The notes under the pieces: generated by a model
Database searches by the model: none
Told to the model about the DNA's origin: nothing
The model's input: only the letters and a program-made list of their open reading frames with translations
DNA from: Alistipes sp.
GTDB taxonomy: Bacteria; Bacteroidota; Bacteroidia; Bacteroidales; Rikenellaceae
Length of the DNA stretch: 64,000 nucleotides
Direction of reading: 5' to 3'
NCBI GenBank assembly: GCA_017408825.1
Contig: JAFQTX010000035.1
Coordinates: forward strand, 1 to 64,000
Position numbers and translations under genes: made by a program
Part shown: positions 44,933 to 53,655 of the stretch, in pieces
Position numbering within the stretch: position 1 is the first letter of the stretch
Layout: the number at the start of each line of letters is the position of its first letter

Positions 44933-47359
44933 ATGAGACTAAGACAATTAGCTGCTGCCCTCGTGGTAGCTATCGTTGCACTTACTTCGGTAGGTTGCGA
45001 CAAGGAGCCCACAGAGACTCCCGTAAACAAGCCTACGATTGGCATTATGACTCCAGAGTTCGATGCAGAGTCGATGGCCGTCAAGGTGATGATTGCCCCT
45101 TCGACCGACGCTACGGCATGGTACTGGAGAGTTGATGGCGGCTCGGATGCTCTCGACGAGGCATTCACAAAGGTGGAGGGCTCTGCAGCCCAAGAGATTG
45201 AGTTTACGGCCGAGTATGGCGTGGAGTACACCATCAAGGCCTATGCCGAGAATAAGGCCGGCCAGAGTGCCATAGCGGAGAAGAGATTCGTTGCAATGCC
45301 CGAGGGCAAGGTATCTATCACCATTGGCGAGGTTACACTCAACGCCGATGACACAGTGCAGGTGACAATCTACCCCTCAAAGGATGTCACAGCATGGTAT
45401 TGGAGTGCCTACAACAAGGATGACAAGAGCGGCGAGTACACCAAGGTTGAGGGCAACACAGAGTCTACCATCACCCTACCCTATGAGTGGAATATGACAT
45501 ACGAGCTTTCGGTATATGCCGAGTGCGGTGCGCTTAAGAGCGAGGTGACAACTAAGGAGTACTGCTTTGAGCTTGCGATTCCTACCATCAGCATATCTAA
45601 GCCACAGTTCGACGAGGCAAAGATGGAGGTTAGCTTCGATGTAACACCCTCGGAGGATACTCACCACTGGGCTTGGAGGGTTAATAACGGAGAGTGGAAT
45701 AGCTATGAGGGCGCAGAGCCTCAGTGCATTACCCACAAGGTGGAGTACGACGTAGCATATAACTTTGAGTTTGTAGCCTCAAACAAGGCAGATGCCTCTA
45801 ACAGCCCTACGGTTGTTGAGTTTCAGGTTATCAGCTCCGTAGCAGAGATTGCCATTGAGAACCTTACTGCCTATACACTTGATGCTGTGATAACAAAGAA
45901 GGAGCACTGCGTGCGCTATGTGGCAGGCGCTGTTCACACCTCGGCATTTGACCGTAACACCTTCATCGAGCAGGCGCAGTCGTCGCTTAATCCCGACCCA
46001 AGCTACCCATTTATGGTCTTCAACTCAGCCACCGAGAGCCGCACATTCTCGGAGCAGGATCTGCTGCGCAACTCACGTAGCGACAGCAATGAGAATGCCG
46101 GCATCATACTCACTTCTGGAACATCATATACCATCGCAGTATATGGCGAGGATGAGAATGGCAACTATAATGTAGCAACTAAGGAGGTAGTAATCCCAGC
46201 ACCAGAGATTAATGGCAACGTCGGTATCACCATCGAGTTAGACGAGGTTACCGAGACTGCAGCATATGCTACCGTAACCGCCGAGCAACCTTGCAAGGTA
46301 CTTATCGGCCTTGTGGACCCAGCTATCATCAATGAAGACCCCGACAACCCATTTACGTTTGAGGGTGCTACGGATGAGGCTATCAAGAACTTCCTTACAA
46401 CAGCCGTACAAGCCGTACCTACGGTTTATACAGAGCCTATCACACGCATGCTCAACGACCGCCTTGAGATTGGCCACGAGTACTACGCCTATGCCATAGC
46501 CATCAAGGATGGCAAGATTGGCGATGTGGCTTATAGCTCGTTCACCACTAAGCGTCCTTCGCTCACAGGCGTAGCAAAGATTACAGCGGCAGAGATCGAG
46601 GCTCAGACATCGCACGAGACACTTACCGTAAAGCTAACGCCCGATAGCAATGCTAAAAAGGTACGTGTATACGCAGCACCTACTGCTGACCATGCGGCAT
46701 ATACCGACAACCTTGAGTATGTGATGGATGCTGATGGCTATCAGAACTATCGTGAGGAGTACGAGATTGTTGATGGCGTGGCTACTGCCGTCATAGATAT
46801 CTATCACCCTGGCGACAACTACTATATATATGCCTCGGCGGTAGACTCTACAGGGCGTGCTGGCGAGATGGTATGCGTGGCACGTATGGCAGGATATGAT
46901 ACCGACTACTACACAACTATCACAGAGATTGTTGAAGAGGGCACCCTCAGCTATAATGGTACGGGCACTGCTATACTCACGGCATCGGATATCAGCGAAG
47001 TAGACGAACGTGTCAGCGTGACACTCACAGCTACAACGTTCAGCGCAAATGTGGATAAGGTGTGGTTTATGCGTCTGGCAAGCTGCAAGATTGATGAGAT
47101 TGAGAGCCGTGTTAAGGACAACCTCAAGGAGTATGCCGAGACAGGTAAAGTTGGTGGCTCGGTGAAGAGTGTCACGGAGGGCTGGGCTTATAAGTATGTC
47201 GATGACCTTCAGAACTCGTTCAACCCTAAGTATGAGGCACTCTTGAAGTATGACGACTCGTATGGCGGCGATATCGTGGTTATGGTTATCCTCGATACCG
47301 CAGGCAAGGTCAATATCCATAGCTACTTTGCTGGTGGCAAGGGTGTTGTTGAGATGTAG
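44933..47359 (+). CDS. Multi-domain Fn3-like lipoprotein
   Basis: 808 residues, lipobox VGC (~23). At least three related domains of about 90 residues fill the first 300, each with an aromatic strand of the type ATAWYWRVDGG, VTAWYWSAYNK or THHWAWRVNNG and a closing YTIKAYAENKAG-type strand, as in fibronectin-III-like repeats. Further beta domains (about 300-640) and a unique C-terminal region of ~150 residues follow. Long strings of such domains usually serve as surface stalks. It is the last and longest-spaced gene of the run, and a terminator follows 20 bp after its stop. Confidence 0.75.
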   Translation: MRLRQLAAALVVAIVALTSVGCDKEPTETPVNKPTIGIMTPEFDAESMAVKVMIAPSTDATAWYWRVDGGSDALDEAFTKVEGSAAQEIEFTAEYGVEYTIKAYAENKAGQSAIAEKRFVAMPEGKVSITIGEVTLNADDTVQVTIYPSKDVTAWYWSAYNKDDKSGEYTKVEGNTESTITLPYEWNMTYELSVYAECGALKSEVTTKEYCFELAIPTISISKPQFDEAKMEVSFDVTPSEDTHHWAWRVNNGEWNSYEGAEPQCITHKVEYDVAYNFEFVASNKADASNSPTVVEFQVISSVAEIAIENLTAYTLDAVITKKEHCVRYVAGAVHTSAFDRNTFIEQAQSSLNPDPSYPFMVFNSATESRTFSEQDLLRNSRSDSNENAGIILTSGTSYTIAVYGEDENGNYNVATKEVVIPAPEINGNVGITIELDEVTETAAYATVTAEQPCKVLIGLVDPAIINEDPDNPFTFEGATDEAIKNFLTTAVQAVPTVYTEPITRMLNDRLEIGHEYYAYAIAIKDGKIGDVAYSSFTTKRPSLTGVAKITAAEIEAQTSHETLTVKLTPDSNAKKVRVYAAPTADHAAYTDNLEYVMDADGYQNYREEYEIVDGVATAVIDIYHPGDNYYIYASAVDSTGRAGEMVCVARMAGYDTDYYTTITEIVEEGTLSYNGTGTAILTASDISEVDERVSVTLTATTFSANVDKVWFMRLASCKIDEIESRVKDNLKEYAETGKVGGSVKSVTEGWAYKYVDDLQNSFNPKYEALLKYDDSYGGDIVVMVILDTAGKVNIHSYFAGGKGVVEM

Positions 47360-47379
47360 TATGCGCAACGCTGTAACAT

Positions 47380-47412
47380 AGAGCGAGGGCCATTGGTTCT
47401 CGCTCTTTGTTT
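47380..47412 (+). terminator. Rho-independent terminator of the lipoprotein operon
   Basis: Stem AGAGCGAG (47380-47387) with CTCGCTCT (47399-47406), 11-nt loop, then TTGTTTTG. Confidence 0.8.
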
Positions 47413-47430
47413 TGGGGATTAAGGGTAGTG

Positions 47431-47657
47431 AAAAGACGATTAGGACAATTAAGACCTTTGAGACCTTTAAGACAATTAAGATGGCTGCGGACAACGCAGT
47501 GATGCCCGACCTCGCAATGGTTCTAATGGTCCTAAAAAAATTAAGACAATTTAGACCTTTAAGACCTTTAAGACAATTAAGATGGTTGCGGACAACGCAG
47601 TGATGCCCGACCTCGTAATGGTCTTAATGGTCCTAATGGTCCTAACGGTCTTAAAAA
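47431..47657. repeat. Inverted-nonamer element, two units
   Basis: Two units with AAGACCTTT/AAGACAATT nonamers. The core here is shorter (about 45 bp, GCGGACAACGCAGTGATGCCC), followed by GGTCTTAAT/GGTCCTAAT nonamers. Same orientation as 18613-19058. The 47360-47922 gap between convergent genes contains only the terminator, this element and the long palindromes that follow. Confidence 0.8.
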
Positions 47658-47670
47658 AATCCCACAACCC

Positions 47671-47924
47671 AATTTGTTGTCAGAGTGGTGCTAATTTGCC
47701 GCCGATTAAGAGATTGGGCTGGATGGGACATACTTGACGTATTTCCCATTCAGCCCAATGATTGAGGTGGCGAAGTAGCGCCACTATCACGAGAAATAAA
47801 TTTGTTGTCAGAGTGGCGTAGTAGTGGCGCTGACACGAGAAAGGGCGGATGGGACATACTTGACGTATTTCCCATTCGGGGCAATGATTGAGGTGGCGAA
47901 GTAGCGCCACTATCACAACAAATT
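47671..47924. repeat. Long-palindrome element, copies 1 and 2
   Basis: Two head-to-tail copies with a 126-128-bp offset (47671-47797, 47798-47924). Each starts AATTTGTTGTCAGAGTGG and ends CCACTATCAC plus ACAACAAATT or GAGAAAT, so the whole unit folds back on itself with a ~50-bp imperfect stem. The tip carries a second hairpin, TGGGACATAC/GTATTTCCCA. The right end of copy 2 overlaps the lpxA stop codon. Copies 3-5 are at 53656-54037. Confidence 0.88.
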
Positions 47925-48708
47925 ATCGTCGGGATTGATACTGCTTAACAACACCTCGCTTCGAGCTACGAATAAACTCGATAAGCTTATTACGCTCAGC
48001 ACTCTCTGCAACATCGGCCTCAGCCTTGTCGCAACCAGCCAAATAGTTAAGCTCGCTCTGGAACAATATTCGGCAGGTGTTGTGGATAGACTGAATCTGC
48101 TCCTCGCTAAAGCCACGACGTGACAGGCCAATCTTGTTGATGCCTGCGTAGTGAGCCTCACCATTTGTCACGATGATGAATGGAGGGACATCCTGCGTAA
48201 GGAGTGCGCCACCCTGAATCATTGCGTGGTCGCCGATGCGAATCCACTGGTGGAGTGCTGCGTGGCCACCGATAACTACCCAGTCGCCAATCTCCACCTC
48301 GCCAGCCAACGATACTCTGTTGGCAATGACACAGTGGCTGCCCACAACATCGTCGTGAGCCACGTGGACATAGGCCATAAGTAGGTTGTGGTCACCCACG
48401 ATAGTAGTGCCACGTGAGGCTGTGCCACGTGCGATGGTTACACACTCGCGAATATCGTTATAGTCGCCGATAACGGCTGTAGTCTCTTCACCTGCGAACT
48501 TAAGGTCTTGAGGCAGACAGGCGATACAAGCGCCTGGGTGTACCTTATTACCCTTGCCCAGACGAGCACCGTTGTATATAATGGCGTGAGGACCGATCCA
48601 ACAATCATCACCGATGACTACATCACCCTCGATGTATGCAAAGGGCTCGATGGTAACATTCTTACCAATCTTGGCATCGGGATGTACATATGCTAAATTG
48701 CTAATCAT
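47923..48708 (-). CDS. lpxA: UDP-N-acetylglucosamine O-acyltransferase
   Basis: 261 residues. Hexapeptide repeats (left-handed beta-helix) fill residues 1-190, with HPGACIACLPQDLKFAG (~60) and the catalytic His in YVHVAHDD (~115-122), then GGHAALHQWIRIG. A helical C-terminal domain follows. LpxA adds a 3-hydroxyacyl chain to UDP-GlcNAc, the first step of lipid A synthesis. It lies 34 bp downstream of lpxC-fabZ, the usual Bacteroidetes order. The stop codon TAA is formed at the end of a long-palindrome repeat. Confidence 0.96.
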   Translation of the reverse strand: MISNLAYVHPDAKIGKNVTIEPFAYIEGDVVIGDDCWIGPHAIIYNGARLGKGNKVHPGACIACLPQDLKFAGEETTAVIGDYNDIRECVTIARGTASRGTTIVGDHNLLMAYVHVAHDDVVGSHCVIANRVSLAGEVEIGDWVVIGGHAALHQWIRIGDHAMIQGGALLTQDVPPFIIVTNGEAHYAGINKIGLSRRGFSEEQIQSIHNTCRILFQSELNYLAGCDKAEADVAESAERNKLIEFIRSSKRGVVKQYQSRR

Positions 48709-48742
48709 AATAACACGTATTAAGTTAGGATTAATTTTTCAA

Positions 48743-50128
48743 TTAACGATTCTTCACAATCTGCGCCGTGAGCACAGCTTCACAAGCAAGCTGACCGCCC
48801 ACAAAGGCCTTACACTCCGCTGTGCATATACCACGACGGAAATCGGCAATATGGCACTCCAATTGAAGCGTATCGCCAGGGACAACCTTACGCTTCCACT
48901 TCACGCCGTCGGCCTTAAGGAAGTATGTAGAGTAGTGCTCAGGGTCATCTACCTTGCTAAGCACAAGGATGCCGCAGCACTGCGCCAAAGCCTCAATGAT
49001 AAGCACACCAGGCATCACAGGCTCCTCGGGGAAGTGTCCCACGAAGAATGGCTCGTTCATCGACACCTGCTTGATACCGCCAATAGCGTTCTCCTCGATG
49101 TGGAACACACGATCTACGAGCAAGAATGGAGGGCGGTGAGGCAGACGTGATCTGATCTGGTTGATATCCAGAAGTGGCTGCTCCTTAGAGCTATACTTGA
49201 ACGAAGGCTTCTCGCCACTGCGACGTATCGTGCGGCTGAGGTCCTTCATAAACTCCGTGTTGGCAAAGTGTCCTGGACGTGTAGCCCATACACGGCCCTT
49301 GATACGCATACCGAGGAGTGCGAAGTCGCCAAGAAGGTCGAGGAGCTTGTGGCGTGCAAGCTCGTTATTGGCACGTAGCTGCTGGTTGTTGAGATAACCA
49401 CCCGTGATGCGTATATCCTCCTTACCAAAGATCTTCTTGAGGTGGTCGAGCTGCTCATCGGAAACAGGGTTTTCAACCACGACGATAGCGTTGTCGAGGT
49501 CACCACCCTTGATAAGGTTCATCTTCATAAGAGGCTCGAGCTCGTGCAAGAACACAAATGTACGGCACACGGCAATCTTCTCAGCATAATTGTCCGAAGG
49601 GTTGTATACCGAGTACTGGTTGCCCACAACCTTAGAGTTGTAGTCTACGTGAACCGACACCGAGAACTCGTCATCGGGATATAGCACTATGGCCACACCC
49701 TTCTCTGGGAGCGTGTAGACCTGCTTCTCGGTCACCTCATAGTATTTACGCTCGGCCGACTGCTCTATGGTGCCCACCTCGGTGATGCGTGCAGCATACT
49801 CTCGTGCTGAGCCATCCATAATAGGGGTTTCTGGGGCATTGATCTCAACAATAGCGTTATCTACATCGAGAGTCCATAGTGCCGACATAATATGCTCGAT
49901 GGTGCTCACCTTAGCAGCGCCACGCTCAATGGTCGTACCACGTGAGGTATCGGTAACAAACTCACACAAGGCGGGGACCTCGGGGCAGCCCTCCAAATCT
50001 ACACGACGAAAGACAATGCCAGTGTTATCCTCAGCCGGACAAACTCTCATATTTACCTGCAATCCTGTATGCAGACCCTTACCCTCGAAAGATATTGGAG
50101 CGGCAAGAGTACGTTGTTTAATAGCCAT
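48743..50128 (-). CDS. lpxC-fabZ: Bifunctional LpxC deacetylase / FabZ dehydratase
   Basis: 461 residues joining two enzymes. LpxC (about 1-305) shows the zinc-binding His in VSTIEHIMSAL (~78) and HKLLDLLGD (~265), plus MDGSAREYA. FabZ (about 315-461) shows LPHRPPFLLVDRV, the catalytic His in GHFPEEPVMPGV and Glu in EALAQCCG. LpxC commits UDP-acyl-GlcNAc to lipid A; FabZ makes unsaturated acyl-ACP for fatty acid synthesis. The fusion is known from Bacteroidetes. It is divergent from the TonB-like gene and followed by lpxA. Confidence 0.97.
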   Translation of the reverse strand: MAIKQRTLAAPISFEGKGLHTGLQVNMRVCPAEDNTGIVFRRVDLEGCPEVPALCEFVTDTSRGTTIERGAAKVSTIEHIMSALWTLDVDNAIVEINAPETPIMDGSAREYAARITEVGTIEQSAERKYYEVTEKQVYTLPEKGVAIVLYPDDEFSVSVHVDYNSKVVGNQYSVYNPSDNYAEKIAVCRTFVFLHELEPLMKMNLIKGGDLDNAIVVVENPVSDEQLDHLKKIFGKEDIRITGGYLNNQQLRANNELARHKLLDLLGDFALLGMRIKGRVWATRPGHFANTEFMKDLSRTIRRSGEKPSFKYSSKEQPLLDINQIRSRLPHRPPFLLVDRVFHIEENAIGGIKQVSMNEPFFVGHFPEEPVMPGVLIIEALAQCCGILVLSKVDDPEHYSTYFLKADGVKWKRKVVPGDTLQLECHIADFRRGICTAECKAFVGGQLACEAVLTAQIVKNR

Positions 50129-50155
50129 TACGATAAATTTTTGTTATATCTCTGG

Positions 50156-50163
50156 CAAAGATA
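50156..50163 (-). promoter_or_regulatory. -7 box for lpxC-fabZ
   Basis: Minus-strand TATCTTTG, 27 bp before the start codon at 50128. Confidence 0.65.
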
Positions 50164-50186
50164 CAAATTTTCTCAAAAAAAATTAC

Positions 50187-50194
50187 TATTTTTG
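50187..50194 (+). promoter_or_regulatory. -7 box for the TonB-like gene
   Basis: TATTTTTG, 19 bp before the start codon at 50214; divergent from the lpxC box across 23 bp. Confidence 0.5.
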
Positions 50195-50213
50195 CTCGGA
50201 ATATTACGTGATT

Positions 50214-51053
50214 ATGAGTATCAAAGAGCCAAAAAGCGAAATAAATAGGTCTGCGCGTCGCAAAAACGCACCACGACGCCACGCACGTATCGATCTGGGC
50301 GACACACGCTCGGAGGGATTCGGCGAGTGGTTGTTCAACCATCGAGTGGGTATCTTGGTGGTGTTTGCCGTATTCGTGCTCTCTGGAACGGTGCTTGCCA
50401 CAGCGCGCTACAACGTGGAGCGCATCGAGCGAGAGTATCTCATCGAGATAGTACCCGAGATCTTCGAGGAGCAGGAGCAACCTCAAGTGAAACCCACGCC
50501 CACACTCGAAGAGTTGGAGCAGCGTATGCAGAATGTGCGTAACGTAGCCTCAAACGAGGCAGCACAGGAGGAGGAGTCGTCTGGAAGCTCTGATGTCGAG
50601 GAGGAGGTCAAAGAGTTTATCGAGGAGCTCGAGGAGGGCTTTGACGCCAATAACACAAACCTTGAGCAGGGGCAGAACTCCACAAAGGGCGAAGGTAAGA
50701 GTGGCGAAGGTGGTGGCGACAACAAGGGCGATGCTAAGGAGGAGAACAACGATGCTAAGGGTAAGTATCAGGGCACTTGCACCGTGAGCTACCTATTCGA
50801 AGATCCTGTGCGCAGCCATCGCAACCTCTACATTCCGGCCTATACGGCACGTGGTGGTGGCGTGGTGGTCGTAGATGTTAAGCTCGATCGTAATGGCGCT
50901 GTTACCTCGGCAAGTATAGCGTCATCGACAAATACGGGCCTCAACGCCATAGCGCTCAACGCTGCACGTAACAATAGAACACGATTTAACATCGATAGCG
51001 AAGCTCCATCGCCGCAAAAGGGAACGATAACATACACATTTATAGCTCAGTAG
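50214..51053 (+). CDS. TonB-like energy transducer protein
   Basis: 279 residues from 50214; the frame is open far upstream only because it lies antisense to lpxC. A basic cytoplasmic N-terminus (RRKNAPRRHAR) is followed by one transmembrane helix (about 48-66), then a Glu-, Gly- and Lys-rich periplasmic linker (about 85-185) in place of the usual Pro-Lys linker. The C-terminal beta domain (about 190-279, VVVVDVKLDRNGAVTSASI) resembles TonB C-terminal domains. It could energise outer-membrane transporters such as SusC, or be a TonB paralogue. ExbBD genes are not adjacent. Confidence 0.75.
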   Translation: MSIKEPKSEINRSARRKNAPRRHARIDLGDTRSEGFGEWLFNHRVGILVVFAVFVLSGTVLATARYNVERIEREYLIEIVPEIFEEQEQPQVKPTPTLEELEQRMQNVRNVASNEAAQEEESSGSSDVEEEVKEFIEELEEGFDANNTNLEQGQNSTKGEGKSGEGGGDNKGDAKEENNDAKGKYQGTCTVSYLFEDPVRSHRNLYIPAYTARGGGVVVVDVKLDRNGAVTSASIASSTNTGLNAIALNAARNNRTRFNIDSEAPSPQKGTITYTFIAQ

Positions 51054-51057
51054 ATCG

Positions 51058-51465
51058 ATGATTAAGCTCAGTAAAATATGGCGTATAACGCTTGCTGTGG
51101 CAGTTGCTCTCATCAGTAGCGCAACCAGCGACATCGCGGCAATGCCAATCGTTGAGCTATGTACGCTTCAAAATAGCACCGAAACTGAGCATAATAGTGA
51201 GCCTGAGCAGCCTACGTTCGAGTTCAAGCGTCCAAGACTTGCTCTAACAACCATCAACGATATACCCCACGGCATACCCCCCGCTGTACGCACCCTGCCT
51301 CGCACCATCAGCCACACGCCACACACTCAGCATAGTTCGGCGGCAGTGCGCTCGATAGACTCGACAACATCGGCTACAAGATACGGATTGTATAACCATA
51401 AAATATTGTTCTATGCTCATCCTCGCCACTACTACCTCAATGGCTTGGTGAGACTCATTATTTAG
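51058..51465 (+). CDS. Small secreted protein of unknown function
   Basis: 135 residues starting 4 bp after the TonB-like gene stops. A signal peptide (about 1-28, AVAVALISSATSDIAA) is followed by a polar, Thr-, Ser- and His-rich region without recognisable domains, ending in a hydrophobic YYLNGLVRLII tail. Its tight linkage suggests cotranscription with the TonB-like gene. It may be a periplasmic partner or a poorly conserved orphan. Coding status is supported by the signal peptide and position only. Confidence 0.55.
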   Translation: MIKLSKIWRITLAVAVALISSATSDIAAMPIVELCTLQNSTETEHNSEPEQPTFEFKRPRLALTTINDIPHGIPPAVRTLPRTISHTPHTQHSSAAVRSIDSTTSATRYGLYNHKILFYAHPRHYYLNGLVRLII

Positions 51466-51532
51466 TTGCGATTACTTTCATAGTGTTTTTATAAAGTAAC
51501 TTACAATCAACTAAATAACATAGAACAAGAGG

Positions 51533-52027
51533 ATGAATACAGAGAATATCTGCAAGGCGTTGTATGCCTTGCCCGGAGGTGTTGTAGCACCTCGTAAAGA
51601 GAGTGTTACGACCCCAATAGTTTTGGCCATTATTGGCGTTACTTTTTTGATTATTAACAGCACCGTGCTTAGCGATACGGCCGATGCTCTATCAATGACG
51701 TTGCTATGTGCTGGCATAGCACTCATCATCTACGGCATCATTGCTGTGATGATGCGCCTAAACAGCTCACGACGTGTGCCCTACGACAACGAGGCACGTA
51801 GCTATATGAGATATCGTGAGCGCTACTACGACCGAGAACTCGTAGCGGCACTGCGCCGTGCCATTGCCGATGGCGATATTGAGGCTATCGACTCGATGCC
51901 AACAACAAACATCGCTGCCGTTACACTCATTGAGTATCGTTCGTCGCATCGCAGGGCCTATGGGCTCTATGAGTATGGCGAGGCAGAGTATCGTCCACTG
52001 AGTGAGCCTAAGATTATAAACAAGTAA
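51533..52027 (+). CDS. Small membrane protein of unknown function
   Basis: 164 residues. Two adjacent hydrophobic helices (about 24-44 and 50-70) are followed by a cytoplasmic-looking C-terminal region with RYRERYYDRELVAALRRAIADGD and a short tail. I do not recognise the family. The N-terminus (ENICKALYALPGG) is conserved-looking and not a signal peptide. It starts 67 bp after the preceding gene and ends 24 bp before the antiporter gene, so it may belong to the same transcript as the antiporter. Confidence 0.65.
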   Translation: MNTENICKALYALPGGVVAPRKESVTTPIVLAIIGVTFLIINSTVLSDTADALSMTLLCAGIALIIYGIIAVMMRLNSSRRVPYDNEARSYMRYRERYYDRELVAALRRAIADGDIEAIDSMPTTNIAAVTLIEYRSSHRRAYGLYEYGEAEYRPLSEPKIINK

Positions 52028-52051
52028 CTTTAAGACCCTTAGACCGCATAT

Positions 52052-53542
52052 ATGTTATCCGAAAACATCCTCCTCGTCGGAGCAATGTTGCTCTTTGCTG
52101 CCGTCTTTGCCGGCAAGGCTGCCCATAAGCTGGGGGCCCCTGCGCTGCTACTATTCTTGGGCGTGGGTATGCTCTTTGGCTACCTCGACATTGTAGAGTT
52201 TGACTCTCCAGAGTTTGCCGAGTTTATAGGTATGGTAGCAATGTGTATCATTCTCTTCTCGGGAGGTATGGATACTAAGTTCTCGGAGATCAAACCCATT
52301 ATGGCATCTGGCATCACGATGGCTACGGCTGGTGTTATGCTCACCGCAGGTATCGTCGGTGGATTTATATACCTCATAGCGCCATATCTCGGCGTACACG
52401 GCATCACGCTGAGTATGGCGCTACTTATTGCCGCAACGATGTCATCAACCGACTCAGCATCGGTATTCTCGATACTTCGCTCTAAGAAGCAGGGACTACA
52501 ACAGAATCTACGCCCACTGCTCGAGCTCGAGAGCGGTAGTAACGACCCTATGGCCTATATCCTCACGGTGATGCTCGTGGGCATTGTATCCGACGGAGCA
52601 TCTATCGACTGGTGGGACGCTGTGCGCACCTTCATCGTGCAGATGGCCGTGGGTGGCGTACTCGGCTACGGCTTTGGACGTATCTCGGTGTGGATTATGA
52701 ACCGCATAAACATCCGCAGCATACCATCGCTCTACTCGATACTGCTGCTTGCCTGCGCCTTCTTCACCTTCTCGTTCACCTCGTCGGTGCAGGGCAACGG
52801 ATACCTTGCAGTCTACATCGCTGGTTTGGTTGTGGGTAACTACCGCATAGCCTACCGCAATATGCTCGGCACCTTCTTCGATAGTTTCACGTGGTTGTTG
52901 CAGATCATACTATTCATCATCCTCGGACTATTCGTAAACGTTGAGGACCTACTCAAGCCCGACGTACTCATCATGGGTGGTGCTGTAGGTCTGTTTATGA
53001 TCTTCGTAGCACGCCCTGTGGCGACGTTCACCTGTATGCTCCCCTTCCGCACGTTCACGAGTAAGGCACGAACATACATCTCGTGGGTGGGTCTGCGTGG
53101 CGCTGTGCCCATTATCTTCGCCCTCTACCCCATCACCAATGGCATCGAGGGTGCAGACTACATCTTCAACGTGGTATTCTTAGTAACCATAATATCGCTT
53201 GTGGTGCAGGGAACCACCGTGAGTGGTATGGCCAACTGGCTGAGCCTATCATACGAGGAGCCCGAGAGCACCTTTAAGCTCACCATGCCAGACCATATAC
53301 GTAGCGAGTTCTCGGAGATTGGTGTTACCGCATCGATGCTACATCGTGGTGACACGCTCAAGGATATTCAACTTCCGGGTCATACCCTTGTAGTTATGGT
53401 ATACCGTGCAGATAAGTACTTTGTACCCAAGGGCTTTACGCAGCTTAAGCCTGGCGACAAACTGCTCGTGGTGTCGGACGACAACGAGAAACTACTACAA
53501 CAGGTCGAGGACCTCGGCATCAAACACGTGATGAAGGTGTAA
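52052..53542 (+). CDS. K+/H+ antiporter (NhaP2/CvrA-like, CPA1)
   Basis: 496 residues with about 13 transmembrane helices in the first ~395 and the CPA1 signature SSTDSASVFSILR (~132-144), preceded by MALLIAATM, and LESGSNDPMAYILT (~154), which holds the ion-binding Asn-Asp pair. A cytoplasmic RCK_C/TrkA-C domain (about 410-496) with LPGHTLVVMVYR and GDKLLVVSDD gives ligand control. It exchanges K+ (or Na+) for protons across the inner membrane in pH and volume control. Gene name by similarity class only. Confidence 0.9.
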   Translation: MLSENILLVGAMLLFAAVFAGKAAHKLGAPALLLFLGVGMLFGYLDIVEFDSPEFAEFIGMVAMCIILFSGGMDTKFSEIKPIMASGITMATAGVMLTAGIVGGFIYLIAPYLGVHGITLSMALLIAATMSSTDSASVFSILRSKKQGLQQNLRPLLELESGSNDPMAYILTVMLVGIVSDGASIDWWDAVRTFIVQMAVGGVLGYGFGRISVWIMNRINIRSIPSLYSILLLACAFFTFSFTSSVQGNGYLAVYIAGLVVGNYRIAYRNMLGTFFDSFTWLLQIILFIILGLFVNVEDLLKPDVLIMGGAVGLFMIFVARPVATFTCMLPFRTFTSKARTYISWVGLRGAVPIIFALYPITNGIEGADYIFNVVFLVTIISLVVQGTTVSGMANWLSLSYEEPESTFKLTMPDHIRSEFSEIGVTASMLHRGDTLKDIQLPGHTLVVMVYRADKYFVPKGFTQLKPGDKLLVVSDDNEKLLQQVEDLGIKHVMKV

Positions 53543-53563
53543 GAGAGGCAGAGAGAAAATAGA

Positions 53564-53630
53564 GAGTTTAGGGAATTTAGGGAGTTTAGGGATGAACACT
53601 AAGTTCCCTAAATTCATTAGACTCCCTAAC
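53564..53630. repeat. TTTAGGGA nonamer hairpin after the antiporter gene
   Basis: 9-nt repeats GAGTTTAGG/GAATTTAGG/GAGTTTAGG (53564-53591) are followed after 12 bp by the complementary TTCCCTAAATTCATTAGACTCCC, also in 9-nt steps. It can fold as a stem of about 20 bp and may end antiporter transcription. The rest of 53543-54035 is filled by long-palindrome copies 3-5. Confidence 0.7.
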
Positions 53631-53655
53631 GATAACATTGATTAGCGCCACAACT

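Noticed and set aside
46634..47494. 286-codon minus-strand frame opposite the Fn3-like lipoprotein
   Set aside because: Antisense to a signal-peptide-bearing gene of the operon; composition looks like a shadow frame and it runs through the terminator.
47680..47916. Short minus-strand frame inside the long-palindrome copies
   Set aside because: It needs a GTG start, exists only because two copies are 126 bp apart, and is not maintained at the 53.7-54.0 kb locus.
49767..50213. Longer N-terminus for the TonB-like protein
   Set aside because: This part is antisense to lpxC and crosses both divergent promoters; the ATG at 50214 precedes the basic N-terminus and membrane helix.
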